Positions 1 to 10,039 of a stretch of DNA of 64,000 nucleotides are shown piece by piece. Position numbers and translations under genes: made by a program. The DNA is from Deltaproteobacteria bacterium. Its GTDB lineage: Bacteria; SAR324; JACQKK01. Where the stretch lies: contig JAOUEW010000007.1 in the NCBI GenBank assembly GCA_029858505.1, positions 1 through 64,000 of the forward strand, in the 5' to 3' direction. The notes beneath the pieces were generated by a model. It saw only the letters and a list, made by a program, of their open reading frames with translations. It searched no databases and had not been told where the DNA came from. The first letter of the stretch is position 1, and each line of letters starts with the position of its first letter.

Positions 1-250
1 TTATTCTGTTCAACCGTGCGGAAAGTAAAGATTGAACGGAAGCAAGCGCATCCCTTTTCGGCTTCGAGCGAATCCCCTCTCCGACGGGGAGGGGAAGCCT
101 GCGTAGCAGGCAGGGGAGGGGTGTTGTGAACACTGGACGGGAACAAGCGCATCCCCTTTCGGTTTCGAGCCATCCCCCCTCCCTGGCTGGGGAGGGGGGC
201 AGGGGGGAGAGGTGCTGTTGGGAGGGGATGCCCGAACGGAAGAGCCAGTG
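1..250. repeat. Dispersed intergenic repeat, family A copy 1
   Basis: This non-coding stretch is built from modules that recur at six other intergenic sites in the window. They include a GGGGAGGGGTG(C/T)TGTTGGG-type arm, a module reading like AGCGCATCCCTTTTCGGCTTCGAG, and a module with CCGTGCGGAAAGTAAAGA. Self-complementary GC-rich arms (CCCCTCTCC...GGGGAGGGG) predict stable hairpins. No reading frame here looks like a gene. The left edge is cut by the window. Confidence 0.8.
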
Positions 251-297
251 CTCTTGAAATTATGAATTTTCTGGGTTTGGGCGTATGATATAAGAGC

Positions 298-309
298 GTA
301 ATATATTAC
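298..309. promoter_or_regulatory. 12-bp palindrome upstream of first kinase
   Basis: GTAATATATTAC is a perfect 12-bp palindrome in a short AT-rich island about 55 bp upstream of the first kinase gene. A TATGAT hexamer lies just before it (286-291), but I find no good -35 box. It could be an operator or part of a promoter; this is weak positional evidence only. Confidence 0.25.
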
Positions 310-362
310 ATCATTTTCGGATAGATTCTTTTGGGTGGGTGGGGGAAATGTAGGGTTTGGGG

Positions 363-2387
363 ATGAACTTGATTGGAAAAAAGCAGGGGAAAAGGACCAA
401 GCTTGGGCGGCGAGGCTTGTGGGGTGTTGCTGTTTTGCTGGCTTGGAGTGTTTGGGGGGGGGCCGCCCTGGCGGAAAGCCCCGACTTACCTCCGCTGATC
501 CTCACCCACACCGAGGAGCGAATATCCCTTCCCCCGGTGTTTCACATGCTGGAAGACCCGGAGCGTTCCCTGACCGTGGAACAAGCCGCTTCTCCCCAGC
601 GGGCCGCCCAATACAAGCCCATCCCTGGCGGAAAAATTTCCGTGGGCTTTACCGATTCCGCTTACTGGTACCGGCTGCGGGTCACCAATCACACCCAGGA
701 ATCCCGCTGGATTTTGGACGTGGGGTTTCTGGATATGGACCAGATTGACCTGCATGTGCTGTCGGCCGATGGGCGCTGGACAAGCCTCCATTCCGGCGCG
801 CCGGTGCCCGCCCGCCAGCGGCCGTTCAACGGCCGTCACCTAGACTTCCCCCTGGAACTCCCCCCCGGCCAAACCGTTACCTTGTATCTGCGGCTGGCCA
901 ATGCCCAAGGCATTGTCACCACCCCCGTTTCCCTGGGAACCCACCAGCGGATGGAGCATGACAAGCGGGGGGACGACATGATTGTGGGCATGTATTACGG
1001 GGTGGTGTATGGGCTGGCCCTGTATAACCTGTTTTTGTTTTTCTTGCTGCGCAACCGGTCTTACTTGGCTTATGTGGGGTTCAACCTGCTGGTGTCTTTG
1101 ATGCAGCTGCAGGTCGACGGCATCTTTCAAGCCTATATTTTTCCCGGGCTTCCCAAAAACCAGGACCTGTTTGTTATTTTATTCGCTTGCTCCGGCTTGC
1201 TGATTCTGCTGATGTCTTTTGCCCGGAAGTTTTTGGAACTGCCCCGCACCCTGCCGGGTTGGGACCGGGTGATTCTGGGGCAGCAATTGGCCATAGGGGT
1301 TACTCTGGCCGCCGGGGTGCTATGGCTGGCGTTGAACCTGCCCCATTTTCAGTGGCTGATTCAAGTGACTTTTGTTCAGGCGGCGGCGATTGTTGAACTG
1401 GCCGTATTAGGGTTGTGGCTGGCCTGGCGCAACGAAGCCCTGGCCCGATACTTTGTTGCCGCCCAGATGTCGTTTCTGGCGGGGGGGATGGTGCTGATAC
1501 TGCTGGCCTTTGGCTGGGTGCCCAACAACTTTGCCACCATGCATTCCATGCAGGCTGGTTCCGCGGCGGAGATGATCTTGTTTTCCATGGCCCTGGCCGA
1601 GCAGGTGAACCGCATTCGCTCTGCCCGGGACCGGGCCGAAGCCCTGGCCCAGTTTCAGGCCGCGGAAAACCAAGAGCTGCGCCAAGCCAAGACCGCCATG
1701 GAAGACGCTATCCGCCTGAAGGACCGGTTCGTGACCCTGATGGCCCACGACATCCGCACCCCCATCTCGGCCATATTGCTGCTGGCCGAAACCCTGAAGC
1801 TGGATGATAACCCCTTAAGCCCCAACCAAATGGAAACCCTGAACCGGGTGCGGGTGCGGGGGGAAGGCTTCCTCAAAATGGCCGAGGAGCTGATGCGGTT
1901 CAACCAACTGCAGTCGGGCAAGGTGACCGTGGAAAAAACATGGGTCACGGGAGAAGACATCTCGGCGGACCCCATGGGGCTGGGAATTTTGGCGGAGGGG
2001 AAAGGCATTCGCTTGGTCAATCAGGTTCCCCCCACCGCTCGGTTTTACTGCGACCCCATGTTGACGCGGGAAGTGCTACAAAACATCATGGTCAATGCCA
2101 TTAAGTTTTGCCGGGCGGGAGACACGGTGACCCTGGCCCTGGCGGGAGACCACAGCCTGAAAGTGGCAGACAACGGGCCGGGCATTGCCCCAGGGCTGCT
2201 GCAGGATTTGTTTCGGGAAGACAAGAAAACCAGCACCGTGGGTTCCGCCGGAGAGATTGGCACCGGGCTGGGGCTGCCCTTGGCCCGGGTGATGACCCGG
2301 ATTCAGGGGGGCGACCTGCGGGTGGAATCTGCCGAGGGGAAAGGTGCCGTGTTCTACGTGGACCTCCCTCCAGAACAGGATGCGTAA
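363..2387 (+). CDS. 7TMR-DISM sensor histidine kinase (copy 1)
   Basis: The product is a 674-residue membrane histidine kinase. It has a signal peptide (about 1-38) and an extracytoplasmic 7TMR-DISM extracellular-2-like beta domain (about 50-195) with the ...SAYWYRLRVTNHT... core. A 7TMR-DISM bundle of seven membrane helices follows (about 208-415), then a short coiled coil. The dimerisation box is LMAHDIRTP with phospho-accepting His462. The HATPase domain shows the N box NAIKFC, G1 DNGPGI and G2 GTGLGL, so all catalytic boxes are intact. ATG 363 is preferred over the in-frame TTG six bases upstream; the ribosome site is weak. DISM kinases are thought to sense carbohydrate-like or other small ligands, but the ligand is unknown here. 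No response regulator is adjacent. It is most similar by eye to the kinase at 10040-12079. Confidence 0.93.
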   Translation: MNLIGKKQGKRTKLGRRGLWGVAVLLAWSVWGGAALAESPDLPPLILTHTEERISLPPVFHMLEDPERSLTVEQAASPQRAAQYKPIPGGKISVGFTDSAYWYRLRVTNHTQESRWILDVGFLDMDQIDLHVLSADGRWTSLHSGAPVPARQRPFNGRHLDFPLELPPGQTVTLYLRLANAQGIVTTPVSLGTHQRMEHDKRGDDMIVGMYYGVVYGLALYNLFLFFLLRNRSYLAYVGFNLLVSLMQLQVDGIFQAYIFPGLPKNQDLFVILFACSGLLILLMSFARKFLELPRTLPGWDRVILGQQLAIGVTLAAGVLWLALNLPHFQWLIQVTFVQAAAIVELAVLGLWLAWRNEALARYFVAAQMSFLAGGMVLILLAFGWVPNNFATMHSMQAGSAAEMILFSMALAEQVNRIRSARDRAEALAQFQAAENQELRQAKTAMEDAIRLKDRFVTLMAHDIRTPISAILLLAETLKLDDNPLSPNQMETLNRVRVRGEGFLKMAEELMRFNQLQSGKVTVEKTWVTGEDISADPMGLGILAEGKGIRLVNQVPPTARFYCDPMLTREVLQNIMVNAIKFCRAGDTVTLALAGDHSLKVADNGPGIAPGLLQDLFREDKKTSTVGSAGEIGTGLGLPLARVMTRIQGGDLRVESAEGKGAVFYVDLPPEQDA

Positions 2388-2391
2388 GCGC

Positions 2392-2445
2392 AGACCTTTG
2401 CATAACCAGGGGTTCTCCCGTGAAAAGGGGGGTTGGGGGAAAATA
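2392..2445. repeat. Family B REP-like fragment
   Basis: AGACCTTTGCATAACCAGGGG followed by CCCGTGAAAAGGGGGG matches, in one orientation or the other, sequences near 9975, 16873, 21800, 46140, 54490 and 55798. It lies in the 129-bp gap between two kinase genes. Confidence 0.5.
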
Positions 2446-2516
2446 ATCTTTGCTGTGATATCCAAGTTTTCTTCTTGGGTTGACGCATATACCTTCAAAT
2501 TTTGGTTGAGTAAAAC

Positions 2517-4556
2517 ATGGGGCGGACTGTGAAAGTGAAATGGTTTGGCGGAATGATGGCCCTGGGGCTGGTGGCCCTTTGGCTTGGCGCAAGCGTTCCC
2601 TCGGTGGAGCCCTCCCCGGCTCAATCCGTGCTGTCGTTGGAATCCATATCTCAGTCTTATTCTCTCCCCACCGTGATGGCGTATATGGAAGATACCCAGG
2701 GTCAGTTGACCCCAGAGCAGGCTTTGCTGCGGTTTCAACAGGGGGCCGGCTTCCACCCCCTGCCGGGGAGGTCCCTGGGGTTCGGCCTGAGCAACACCGC
2801 CTATTGGGTGGGGGGGCGGGTGGTGAACCGCACCGCAGAAACCCGCTGGGCGGCCGCCGCCGAGTTTGTGTTTATTGAACAGTTCGACATGTACCTGTTT
2901 CGCCGAGGGCAGACCACGGGGGAACACCTCCCATGGAACACGGGCCCCCGCACTGGAGACCTGTCGAATCTTCACTTTAAGCCGGTGTTCTTTTTCTCTC
3001 TGGCACCGGGAGAAGAAGCCCTGGTGATGTTCCGGCTGCGTAACCCTGGGGGGGCGGTGCAAACCCCCCTGGAATTAATGTCGGAACCTTTGCACGACCG
3101 GGATGAAATGTTGTTCCTGCTGGGCCTGGGTCTGTTCTTCGGCGTTCTGGGGGCCCTGGGTTTGTACAACCTGTTCTTGTATTTCTCGCTGCGAGACTCC
3201 AATTATCTGCTGTACGTGGGGGCCGTGATTGCATCGAGCCTGATGCAGGCTGAAATGCTGGGGGTTGCCCAGGGCCTGCTGCTGCCGGGGGTTTCATTTC
3301 GGGGTCACGGTTTGCTGCTGCAGACCTCTGGGGCCCTGGGCATGGTGCTGCTGTTGGCGTTTTTGGCGCAATTTCTACAAATTCGTCGCCATTCCCCCCG
3401 TACCTTTCGGGTGGTGGTGGGGATGGCGGCGGTTGAGGGAGGGTTGGTGGTGGCGTTTCTGGCCAACAACTTGCTGGAGGCCGGATGGGATCCCATCCTG
3501 GTGCCCTTCTCCCAATTCATGGCTCTTTCTTACTTTGGAATTACCCTGTGGGTCAGCCTAGCCCGCATTTTGGCGGGGGATGTGGCGGCCAGATACTTTC
3601 TGGTGGCCCAGATCTGTTTGGTGGGGGGCATGGCCATCTTCCTGTTCACCGTTATGGGTTTGCTGCCTTCTACCCTGTGGGCCAACCATAGCATGCAGGG
3701 GGGCCAAGCCATGGAAATGGTGTTGTTTGCCCTGGCCCTGGGGCACCGCATGAGAATCACCCAGCGGGAGCGGGAAACCGCCCGGGCCGAAGCCCTGGCC
3801 AATTTAAAAAAAGCCGTTCAGGGAATTTATGATTACGAAAACCTGGCCGCCGCCAAACAAAAGGTAGAGGAGGCCATGCGCATGAAGGACCGGTTCGTGG
3901 CCCTGGTGGCCCACGACATCCGCGCCCCCATTTCTACCATTATGACCCTGGCAGAGACCCTGAAGCTGGACAGCAACCCCTTAAGCCCCCAGCAAGAAGA
4001 AATCGTGGAGTGGATGAACCTGCGGGGGAGGAACTTTTTAAAAATGGCCGATGATCTGCTGCGCCTGAACCAAATTCAAACCGGGGCCGAAAAACCCCGG
4101 CGGGAGTTGTTTCCGCTTTGGAACATGGCGGAAGAGATCATGCTGATGAACGTGCTGGCCAATGCCAAAGGCATCCGCCTGGTCAATCAGGTGCCCCCCG
4201 CCGCCCAGGGATGGGGAGACCCCACCTTGATGCGGGAGGTGGTGCAAAACCTAGTGGTGAACGCCATCAAGTTCTGCCGCGCTGGAGACACCATCACCCT
4301 GGGAATGAAGGGCGACCACACCCTGACGGTGGCCGACACCGGCCCCGGTATTCTCCCCGAATTTCTGCCGGATTTGTTTCGCGCGGACAAAAAAACCACC
4401 ACCCCTGGCTCTGCCGGAGAGACGGGCACCGGCCTGGGGCTGCCCCTGGCCAGGGAAATGATGCAGCTTCAAGGGGGAGAGTTGCGGGTGGAATCTACGG
4501 AAGGCCGGGGAGTGGTTTTTGAGGTGAATCTTCCCCCGGGGCCATCCCCATCCTAA
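2517..4556 (+). CDS. 7TMR-DISM sensor histidine kinase (copy 2)
   Basis: This 679-residue protein has the same architecture as the preceding gene: a signal peptide (about 1-36), a DISM beta-sandwich sensor (about 50-190), seven membrane helices (about 196-410), a linker, and a HisKA domain with LVAHDIRAP (His466). The HATPase has NAIKFC, DTGPGI and GTGLGL motifs. Relative to copy 1 it has about 17 extra residues in the signalling helix before the H box (about 430-449, containing YDYENLAAAKQK). It lies 129 bp downstream in the same direction, so the two may be co-transcribed. Sensor regions are much less alike than kinase cores, suggesting duplication followed by ligand divergence (inference). 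No receiver domain is present. Confidence 0.92.
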   Translation: MGRTVKVKWFGGMMALGLVALWLGASVPSVEPSPAQSVLSLESISQSYSLPTVMAYMEDTQGQLTPEQALLRFQQGAGFHPLPGRSLGFGLSNTAYWVGGRVVNRTAETRWAAAAEFVFIEQFDMYLFRRGQTTGEHLPWNTGPRTGDLSNLHFKPVFFFSLAPGEEALVMFRLRNPGGAVQTPLELMSEPLHDRDEMLFLLGLGLFFGVLGALGLYNLFLYFSLRDSNYLLYVGAVIASSLMQAEMLGVAQGLLLPGVSFRGHGLLLQTSGALGMVLLLAFLAQFLQIRRHSPRTFRVVVGMAAVEGGLVVAFLANNLLEAGWDPILVPFSQFMALSYFGITLWVSLARILAGDVAARYFLVAQICLVGGMAIFLFTVMGLLPSTLWANHSMQGGQAMEMVLFALALGHRMRITQRERETARAEALANLKKAVQGIYDYENLAAAKQKVEEAMRMKDRFVALVAHDIRAPISTIMTLAETLKLDSNPLSPQQEEIVEWMNLRGRNFLKMADDLLRLNQIQTGAEKPRRELFPLWNMAEEIMLMNVLANAKGIRLVNQVPPAAQGWGDPTLMREVVQNLVVNAIKFCRAGDTITLGMKGDHTLTVADTGPGILPEFLPDLFRADKKTTTPGSAGETGTGLGLPLAREMMQLQGGELRVESTEGRGVVFEVNLPPGPSPS

Positions 4557-4599
4557 CCGGAGAGAATGGTGTCATTCGGCTGCGCTGCCTGTCCCTCCC

Positions 4600-4835
4600 A
4601 ACAACACCCCTCCCTGCCCCCTGACGGGGGCATCCCCTCTCCGATGGGGAGGGACAGCCGCCTGTAAGGCGGCAGGGAGGGGTGCTGTTGGGAATCACTC
4701 GAAGCCGACAGGTTATGTGTGTGCTTCCTTTCGGCTTCACCAACCGAACGGCTGAAAGAAAACCGATGGCTTCGAGCATGGTCCCTCATCCGAATGGGGA
4801 GGGGCAAACGCCCGCAGGGCAGGGGTGTTTCGGGG
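4600..4835. repeat. Dispersed intergenic repeat, family A copy 2
   Basis: This copy fills the gap between two convergent kinase genes. It contains CCCTGACGGGGGCATCCCCTC, GGCTTCGAGCATGGTCCCTC and GGGAGGGGTGCTGTTGGG modules shared with the other family A copies, plus an internal inverted repeat CCGCCTGTAAGGCGG. No gene is supported in 4557-4879. Confidence 0.8.
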
Positions 4836-4879
4836 GGCCCTACAACGGTGTGAGTGGCAGGGATGATCTTTGCCCGCCC

Positions 4880-6946
4880 CTAAGGTTTTCCTGGCCAGGC
4901 CAGCACAAACCTGCTGCCTTGATTGGGCGATGACTCTACTGTGATGTCCCCCCCGTGGGCCGCCATGATTTCTTGGCACAGGGGCAGGCCAATGCCCGAC
5001 CCCCGCTCTCCAGCCGTGCCAGGAGAGGTGGTCTTCTCGCCGGGGTCGAACAACTTGGCCAGAAATTCCGGCCGGACTCCCACCCCGGTATCCTCCACCG
5101 CCAGGCGGCAGCCCGTGCCGGGGGGCACATACATGCGCACCCGCCCCCCCGAATGGGTGAACTTAATAGCGTTCACCACCAGGTTTTGCACCACCTCTCG
5201 AATTAAATTGCGGTCGCCCCATAGCCAGGTTTCCTGGGGTACCTGCTGCTCCAACTGAATTCCCTTTTGGCGGGCCAAGTGGTTAAACAACATCACTTCT
5301 TCCGCCAACTCCCATCCGTCAAACTGTTCTCGCTGGGGCACGATTTGCCCGGTTTGCAGCCGGTTCAGGTTCAGCAGATTCCCCACCATGGTAATCAGGC
5401 TTCTCATTTTTTCATACATGCCGGAGAACGATTCCTGGTGCTTGGGGGGCAGGGGGAACTCCCGGTCCTGCAAGGCAAACTCCAACTGGGTCATAATGGC
5501 GCTGAAGGGAGAGCGGATGTCGTGAGCCACCAGGGTCACAAACTTGTCTTTCAGCGCGGTGGTGTCTCGCAGTTCCTGTTCCACCTTCACCCGCCGGGCA
5601 ATCTCGGTTTTTAATTCCTCGTTTTCCTCCAGCCGCCGCACCAGGTTCACCTGCATGTCCAGGGCCTGTTTCACGCTTTGTTCTTTTTCCTGGCGCATCT
5701 GGTTATAGCGGCTGGCCAGGGCCAGCGAAAAGATCAGCACCTCGGCCCCGGCGCTTAGCAGCCCAGCATTTAAGGTAAACCAGTTCATGGGGGCCAAGTT
5801 GGCAAAGGCCAAGCCATTGATGGAAACCCCCATCAATTCTGGAAGCAGGGCCGCGGCAAAAAACCGGGCCGGGCGGTCTCCCCGCCACAAATACACCAGG
5901 GCCGAATAGCCAACCACCAGTTGCGACAACACCAGCAGGCCATCGAACACCTGATAGCCCCAAATCAACCCCAGCCAGGGAGACGCCGCCATGGTTGCCA
6001 CGGTTAGCCCCAGCCAGATTTTGAGCACGGTTCCCACATTGCGGTCCGACCAAGCCTTAAAGAAAAATCCGGTGAACAAAGTTAGGGAAATGACCAGCAC
6101 CAGGCCGACATACAACAAGGACCAACCGAGAAATTCCACGTCACCAGGGGAGAAGTTGTCTGGCCACAAGGTTTGCCCCACCCCATACAGCAGCAGAATA
6201 AACAGCGCCATGGAGAACAGATACATCAGGTAAAAAAGATATCTGCGGTCCCGCAGCGCCAAGCCCATGAACAGGTTGTACACCAGCATGGCCATCACCA
6301 TGCCGGAATACACCCCCACCACCAGTTTTTCCACGTAATCGGAGTGAAAGGCCTGGGAGATATGGGCCAGACTCAGGTCCAGTCCCATGTTCCCCACCCC
6401 CTTGGCCCGAATGTAGAAGGTTTGTTCCTGCCCGGTGGGCAGGGTCAACCGGTAGCGAGAGGCTCGGTCGGGGATGGAGCGGGATTCCAGCGGGGCCGTC
6501 AGGCCCGCTTCCCAGGGCCCCGCCACGGTGTTGCCGGTCAACTGGTACAGACTAATCTCTCGCAGCCACTGTTGTCCGGTGCCCATTTCCCAGGTGGTTT
6601 CAGCCGACCGATTGACCACCCGCACCCGCACCCACAACACCGAGGCACTGAGCCCCAGGTTGATGGCCCCATGGGGGGGCCGTACCCAGCGGGGCTGCAG
6701 GGCCGGGGAACGGACATCTTGCAAGGTGAGGGTTCCTTGGGGGTCCTCCAACATTTCCGCCGAGAGGTCCAGGTGATAGGCCTTGGTTTCGGCGGTGAGA
6801 ACCACCGGCGGGGGGAGGGACTCGGCGGGGGCGGCGGGGGGTGCCGCCTGAAGGGTAAACGCCCAGGCCAGCAGCATTCCAGGCAACAGGCCTAGAATCC
6901 GTGCTGAATGGCTGTTTGTGAAAATTCCCTTGGGTCCTTTTTTCAA
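4880..6946 (-). CDS. 7TMR-DISM sensor histidine kinase (copy 3)
   Basis: This 688-residue kinase has an N-terminal signal segment (about 17-35) and a DISM sensor domain (about 55-195). Seven membrane helices (about 205-410) are followed by a longer coiled coil (about 415-465, rich in E, K and R). The H box is LVAHDIRSP with His475, and the HATPase motifs are NAIKFT, DTGVGV and GSGIGLPL. It is the most divergent of the four: the G1 and G2 boxes read DTGVGV and GSGIGL, and the signalling helix is longest. It is convergent with copy 2. The final residues VLAWPGKP end just before the repeat element. No partner regulator is seen. Confidence 0.92.
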   Translation of the reverse strand: MKKGPKGIFTNSHSARILGLLPGMLLAWAFTLQAAPPAAPAESLPPPVVLTAETKAYHLDLSAEMLEDPQGTLTLQDVRSPALQPRWVRPPHGAINLGLSASVLWVRVRVVNRSAETTWEMGTGQQWLREISLYQLTGNTVAGPWEAGLTAPLESRSIPDRASRYRLTLPTGQEQTFYIRAKGVGNMGLDLSLAHISQAFHSDYVEKLVVGVYSGMVMAMLVYNLFMGLALRDRRYLFYLMYLFSMALFILLLYGVGQTLWPDNFSPGDVEFLGWSLLYVGLVLVISLTLFTGFFFKAWSDRNVGTVLKIWLGLTVATMAASPWLGLIWGYQVFDGLLVLSQLVVGYSALVYLWRGDRPARFFAAALLPELMGVSINGLAFANLAPMNWFTLNAGLLSAGAEVLIFSLALASRYNQMRQEKEQSVKQALDMQVNLVRRLEENEELKTEIARRVKVEQELRDTTALKDKFVTLVAHDIRSPFSAIMTQLEFALQDREFPLPPKHQESFSGMYEKMRSLITMVGNLLNLNRLQTGQIVPQREQFDGWELAEEVMLFNHLARQKGIQLEQQVPQETWLWGDRNLIREVVQNLVVNAIKFTHSGGRVRMYVPPGTGCRLAVEDTGVGVRPEFLAKLFDPGEKTTSPGTAGERGSGIGLPLCQEIMAAHGGDITVESSPNQGSRFVLAWPGKP

Positions 6947-7086
6947 TCACCACCCCCGAAAACGGGTTTCATATAAATACACATTTTCCAACGAAATGTT
7001 TCTGGGATGACTGTAAGGAAATGAGCCCAAAAAAGCCAGGAGGCAAGTTCCCCCCATTCTTTAGGGCACAGGGGAACACCTAGAAT

Positions 7087-9804
7087 CTATGCCAGTTGGC
7101 GCAGCACGGTTTGCAAAATGCCCCCGTTGGCAAAATAGCCTGCCTCCACCCGGGTATCCACCCTGGAGCGCACGGCAAAGCGCCGGGTGGAGCCATCAGG
7201 GCTCTGGGCCGAGACCTGAACCTCGGCCCGGGGGGGCAGGCGGGCGAAGTCGCCCTCCACGCTGAACACTTCCTCGCCGGTGAGGCCCAGGGTTTGGGCG
7301 TTCTGCCCCTCTAAAAATTGCAATGGCAGAATGCCCATGCCCAACAGATTGGAGCGGTGAATGCGTTCGAAACTTTCCGCCAGCACCACCCGCACCCCCA
7401 GCAGCCGGGTCCCCTTGGCGGCCCAGTCTCGAGACGACCCCGTGCCGTATTCCTTCCCCGCCAGCACCAGCAGGCCCACCCCTTCGCTTTTGTAGCGCAG
7501 GGCCGCTTGGTGAATGCTCAGGGTTTCGCCCGAAGGCAGGTGGCGGGTGACGCCCCCTTCGGTGCCGGGGGCCAGCAGGTTTTTCAGGCGGATGTTGGCG
7601 AAGGTGCCCCGGGTCATCACCCGGTCGTTGCCCCGCCTGGAGCCGTAGGAGTTAAAGTCGGCGGGGGTGACCCCCTGGGCCTGCAGGTATTGCCCCGCTG
7701 GCCCCGCCGCCTGAATGGAACCCGCCGGAGAGATGTGGTCGGTGGTGACGGAATCGCCCAGCAGGGCCAGCACCCGCAAATCCCGCAGGGGCGGGGGGGG
7801 CTGGGGTTCCCGGGAAAGTCCCTCGAAGTAGGGGGGGTTCTGAATGTAGGTAGAGGAGTCGTCCCAGGCGTAGCGGCTGCCCCCGGAGGATTTCACCCCC
7901 TGCCAGGCGGGGCTGCCCTCCAGGGCCCGGGCGTATTGGGCGCGGAACATGGCGGGCGACAGCACTTTGGTCAGCACCAATTCGATGTCTGGCTGAGTGG
8001 GCCAAATGTCTGCCAGAAACACCGGCTTGCCGTCGGTCCCCAGGCCCAGGGGCTGGGTTTCCAGGTCCACCGCCAGGCTGCCCGCCAGGGCATAGGCCAC
8101 CACCAGGGGCGGGCTGGCCAAGTAATTGGCCTTCACCAGGGGGTTGACCCGCCCCTCGAAGTTGCGGTTGCCCGACAACACCGCCGCCGCCACCAGCCCG
8201 GCGTCTTTCAGGGGTTGGCCCACGCCGTCGTCGAGGGGGCCGCTGTTGCCAATGCAGGTGGTGCAGCCGTAACCCACCACGTGAAACCCCAGGGCTTCCA
8301 GGTGGGGCAGCAGGCCGCTTTGAGTCAGATAGTCGGTGACCACCCGGGAGCCAGGGGCCAAGCTGGTTTTGACCCAGGGTTTTACCTTCAGCCCACGGGC
8401 GGCGGCCTTTTGGGCCAGCAGACCCGCCGCCACCATCACCGCGGGGTTGGAAGTGTTGGTGCAGCTGGTAATGGCGGCAATGACCACCGCCCCATGGCCA
8501 ATTTCAGCGGGCCCCGCGGCGGTGCGTACCTGGGCGGTGCGGGTGAGGGCGGCGCCCTCCAGCCCAAAGCCCCGCTTGGTGGTGGGGGCGGCCAGGGCCT
8601 CTTGAAACTGGCTGGCGGCTTGGCTTAACACCACCCGGTCCTGGGGCCGTTTGGGGCCGGCCAGGGCGGGTTCCACCGTGGCCATGTCCAGGGTCAGGCT
8701 GGAACTGTATTCCGGGGTGGGGTCGTCTGGATGATGGAACAGCCCCAGGGCTTTCAGCACGGTTTCCACCAGGGCAATTTGCTTGTCGTCCCGACCCGAC
8801 AGCCGCAGGTAATCCAGGGTCTTGGCATCCACCGGGAAGAACCCCATGGTGGCCCCGTACTCGGGGGCCATGTTGGCCAGGGTGGCCCGGTCGGCCAGGC
8901 TCAGCGCCGCCAAACCGGGGCCGGTGAACTCCACAAACTTGTTCACCACCCCGTGGGCCCGCAGCATTTCGGTCACCCTCAGCACCAGGTCGGTGGCGGT
9001 CACCCGGGGGCCGGGGCGGCCTTCCAGCCGAAACCCCACCACCTCTGGCGCCAGCATGTAATAGGGCTGCCCCAGCATCGAGGCCTCCGCTTCAATGCCC
9101 CCCACCCCCCAGCCCAGCACCCCCAGGCCGTTGATCATGGTGGTGTGGCTGTCGGTGCCAATCACCGTATCGGGAAAAGCCGTGCGGCCGCCGCCTTCTT
9201 CCCGCAGGGCCACCACCCCGGCCAGATATTCCAAGTTCACCTGGTGCACAATGCCGGTGGAGGGGGGAATCACCCGGAAATTTTGGAAGGCTTTGGCCCC
9301 CCACTTGAGAAACTGGTAGCGTTCGCGGTTGCGTTCGAATTCTTTGGCCTCGTTTTTGGTCAGGGCGTCGGGCGTGCCGTAATAATCCACCTGCACCGAG
9401 TGGTCAATCACCAGATCGGTGGGAATGAGGGGGTTGATCCGGTTGGGGTCGCCCCCCAGGGCCGCCATGGCGTCGCGCATGGCGGCCAGGTCCACCACCG
9501 CGGGTACCCCAGTGAAATCCTGCATCAACACCCGCCCCACCATGAAGGGCACTTCGCCCGCTGGGGGTTGGGCGGCCCGCCACCCGGCCAGAGACTTCAC
9601 GTCGTCCTCGGTAACCAGGCCCCGCCCGGCGTTGCGCAGCAGAGACTCTAGCAATATTCGGATGGCATAGGGCAGGCGAGACAGCTTGCACAGGCCCGCA
9701 TCCTCCAGGGCCCCCAGCCGGTAAACGGTCACTTCTCCGGCGGGGGTGTGGAGGGATGTGCGGGCATGGAAAGGATCGGGAAGACGGGCGGGTTTGGTCG
9801 TCAT
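7087..9804 (-). CDS. acnA: Aconitate hydratase A
   Basis: This is the TCA-cycle aconitase interconverting citrate and isocitrate through cis-aconitate, cytoplasmic, with a [4Fe-4S] cluster. Its 905 residues match the usual AcnA/IRP1-like length of about 890-900. The three cluster cysteines are visible: Cys448 in SCTNTSNP, and Cys514 and Cys517 in GYGCTTCIGNSG. The substrate-binding motifs GTDSHTTM (216-223) and IDHSVQVD (133-140) are present. The C-terminal swivel domain includes KEYGTGSSRDWAAKGT. The gene stands alone between two kinase genes; the ribosome site before the start is weak. The identification is secure. Confidence 0.97.
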   Translation of the reverse strand: MTTKPARLPDPFHARTSLHTPAGEVTVYRLGALEDAGLCKLSRLPYAIRILLESLLRNAGRGLVTEDDVKSLAGWRAAQPPAGEVPFMVGRVLMQDFTGVPAVVDLAAMRDAMAALGGDPNRINPLIPTDLVIDHSVQVDYYGTPDALTKNEAKEFERNRERYQFLKWGAKAFQNFRVIPPSTGIVHQVNLEYLAGVVALREEGGGRTAFPDTVIGTDSHTTMINGLGVLGWGVGGIEAEASMLGQPYYMLAPEVVGFRLEGRPGPRVTATDLVLRVTEMLRAHGVVNKFVEFTGPGLAALSLADRATLANMAPEYGATMGFFPVDAKTLDYLRLSGRDDKQIALVETVLKALGLFHHPDDPTPEYSSSLTLDMATVEPALAGPKRPQDRVVLSQAASQFQEALAAPTTKRGFGLEGAALTRTAQVRTAAGPAEIGHGAVVIAAITSCTNTSNPAVMVAAGLLAQKAAARGLKVKPWVKTSLAPGSRVVTDYLTQSGLLPHLEALGFHVVGYGCTTCIGNSGPLDDGVGQPLKDAGLVAAAVLSGNRNFEGRVNPLVKANYLASPPLVVAYALAGSLAVDLETQPLGLGTDGKPVFLADIWPTQPDIELVLTKVLSPAMFRAQYARALEGSPAWQGVKSSGGSRYAWDDSSTYIQNPPYFEGLSREPQPPPPLRDLRVLALLGDSVTTDHISPAGSIQAAGPAGQYLQAQGVTPADFNSYGSRRGNDRVMTRGTFANIRLKNLLAPGTEGGVTRHLPSGETLSIHQAALRYKSEGVGLLVLAGKEYGTGSSRDWAAKGTRLLGVRVVLAESFERIHRSNLLGMGILPLQFLEGQNAQTLGLTGEEVFSVEGDFARLPPRAEVQVSAQSPDGSTRRFAVRSRVDTRVEAGYFANGGILQTVLRQLA

Positions 9805-10039
9805 GGGGAACCGGGAAAGCTGGGAGGAAAAAGGATGACACCAGGGAAACGGATAATTCTAGAAACGTCTGGGGTGCCCAAAAGATTCCACGGGCCGCCA
9901 GATTCCAGAAACTTGAATTCCCCCACTTTACCCCAAGGCCGGGGGGGTTGGAAAGGCAGTGGTGGTTTATAAAAAAATCCTGGTTACGCAGAAATTTCAA
10001 GAGAAGAAACCGCAAACGAAAGATCGTCAAGATGCACGG

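Noticed and set aside
8731-9651. Long plus-strand frame opposite acnA
   Set aside because: Rich in His, Gln, Gly and Pro as expected for the antisense of a GC-rich gene. No ribosome site or family motif.
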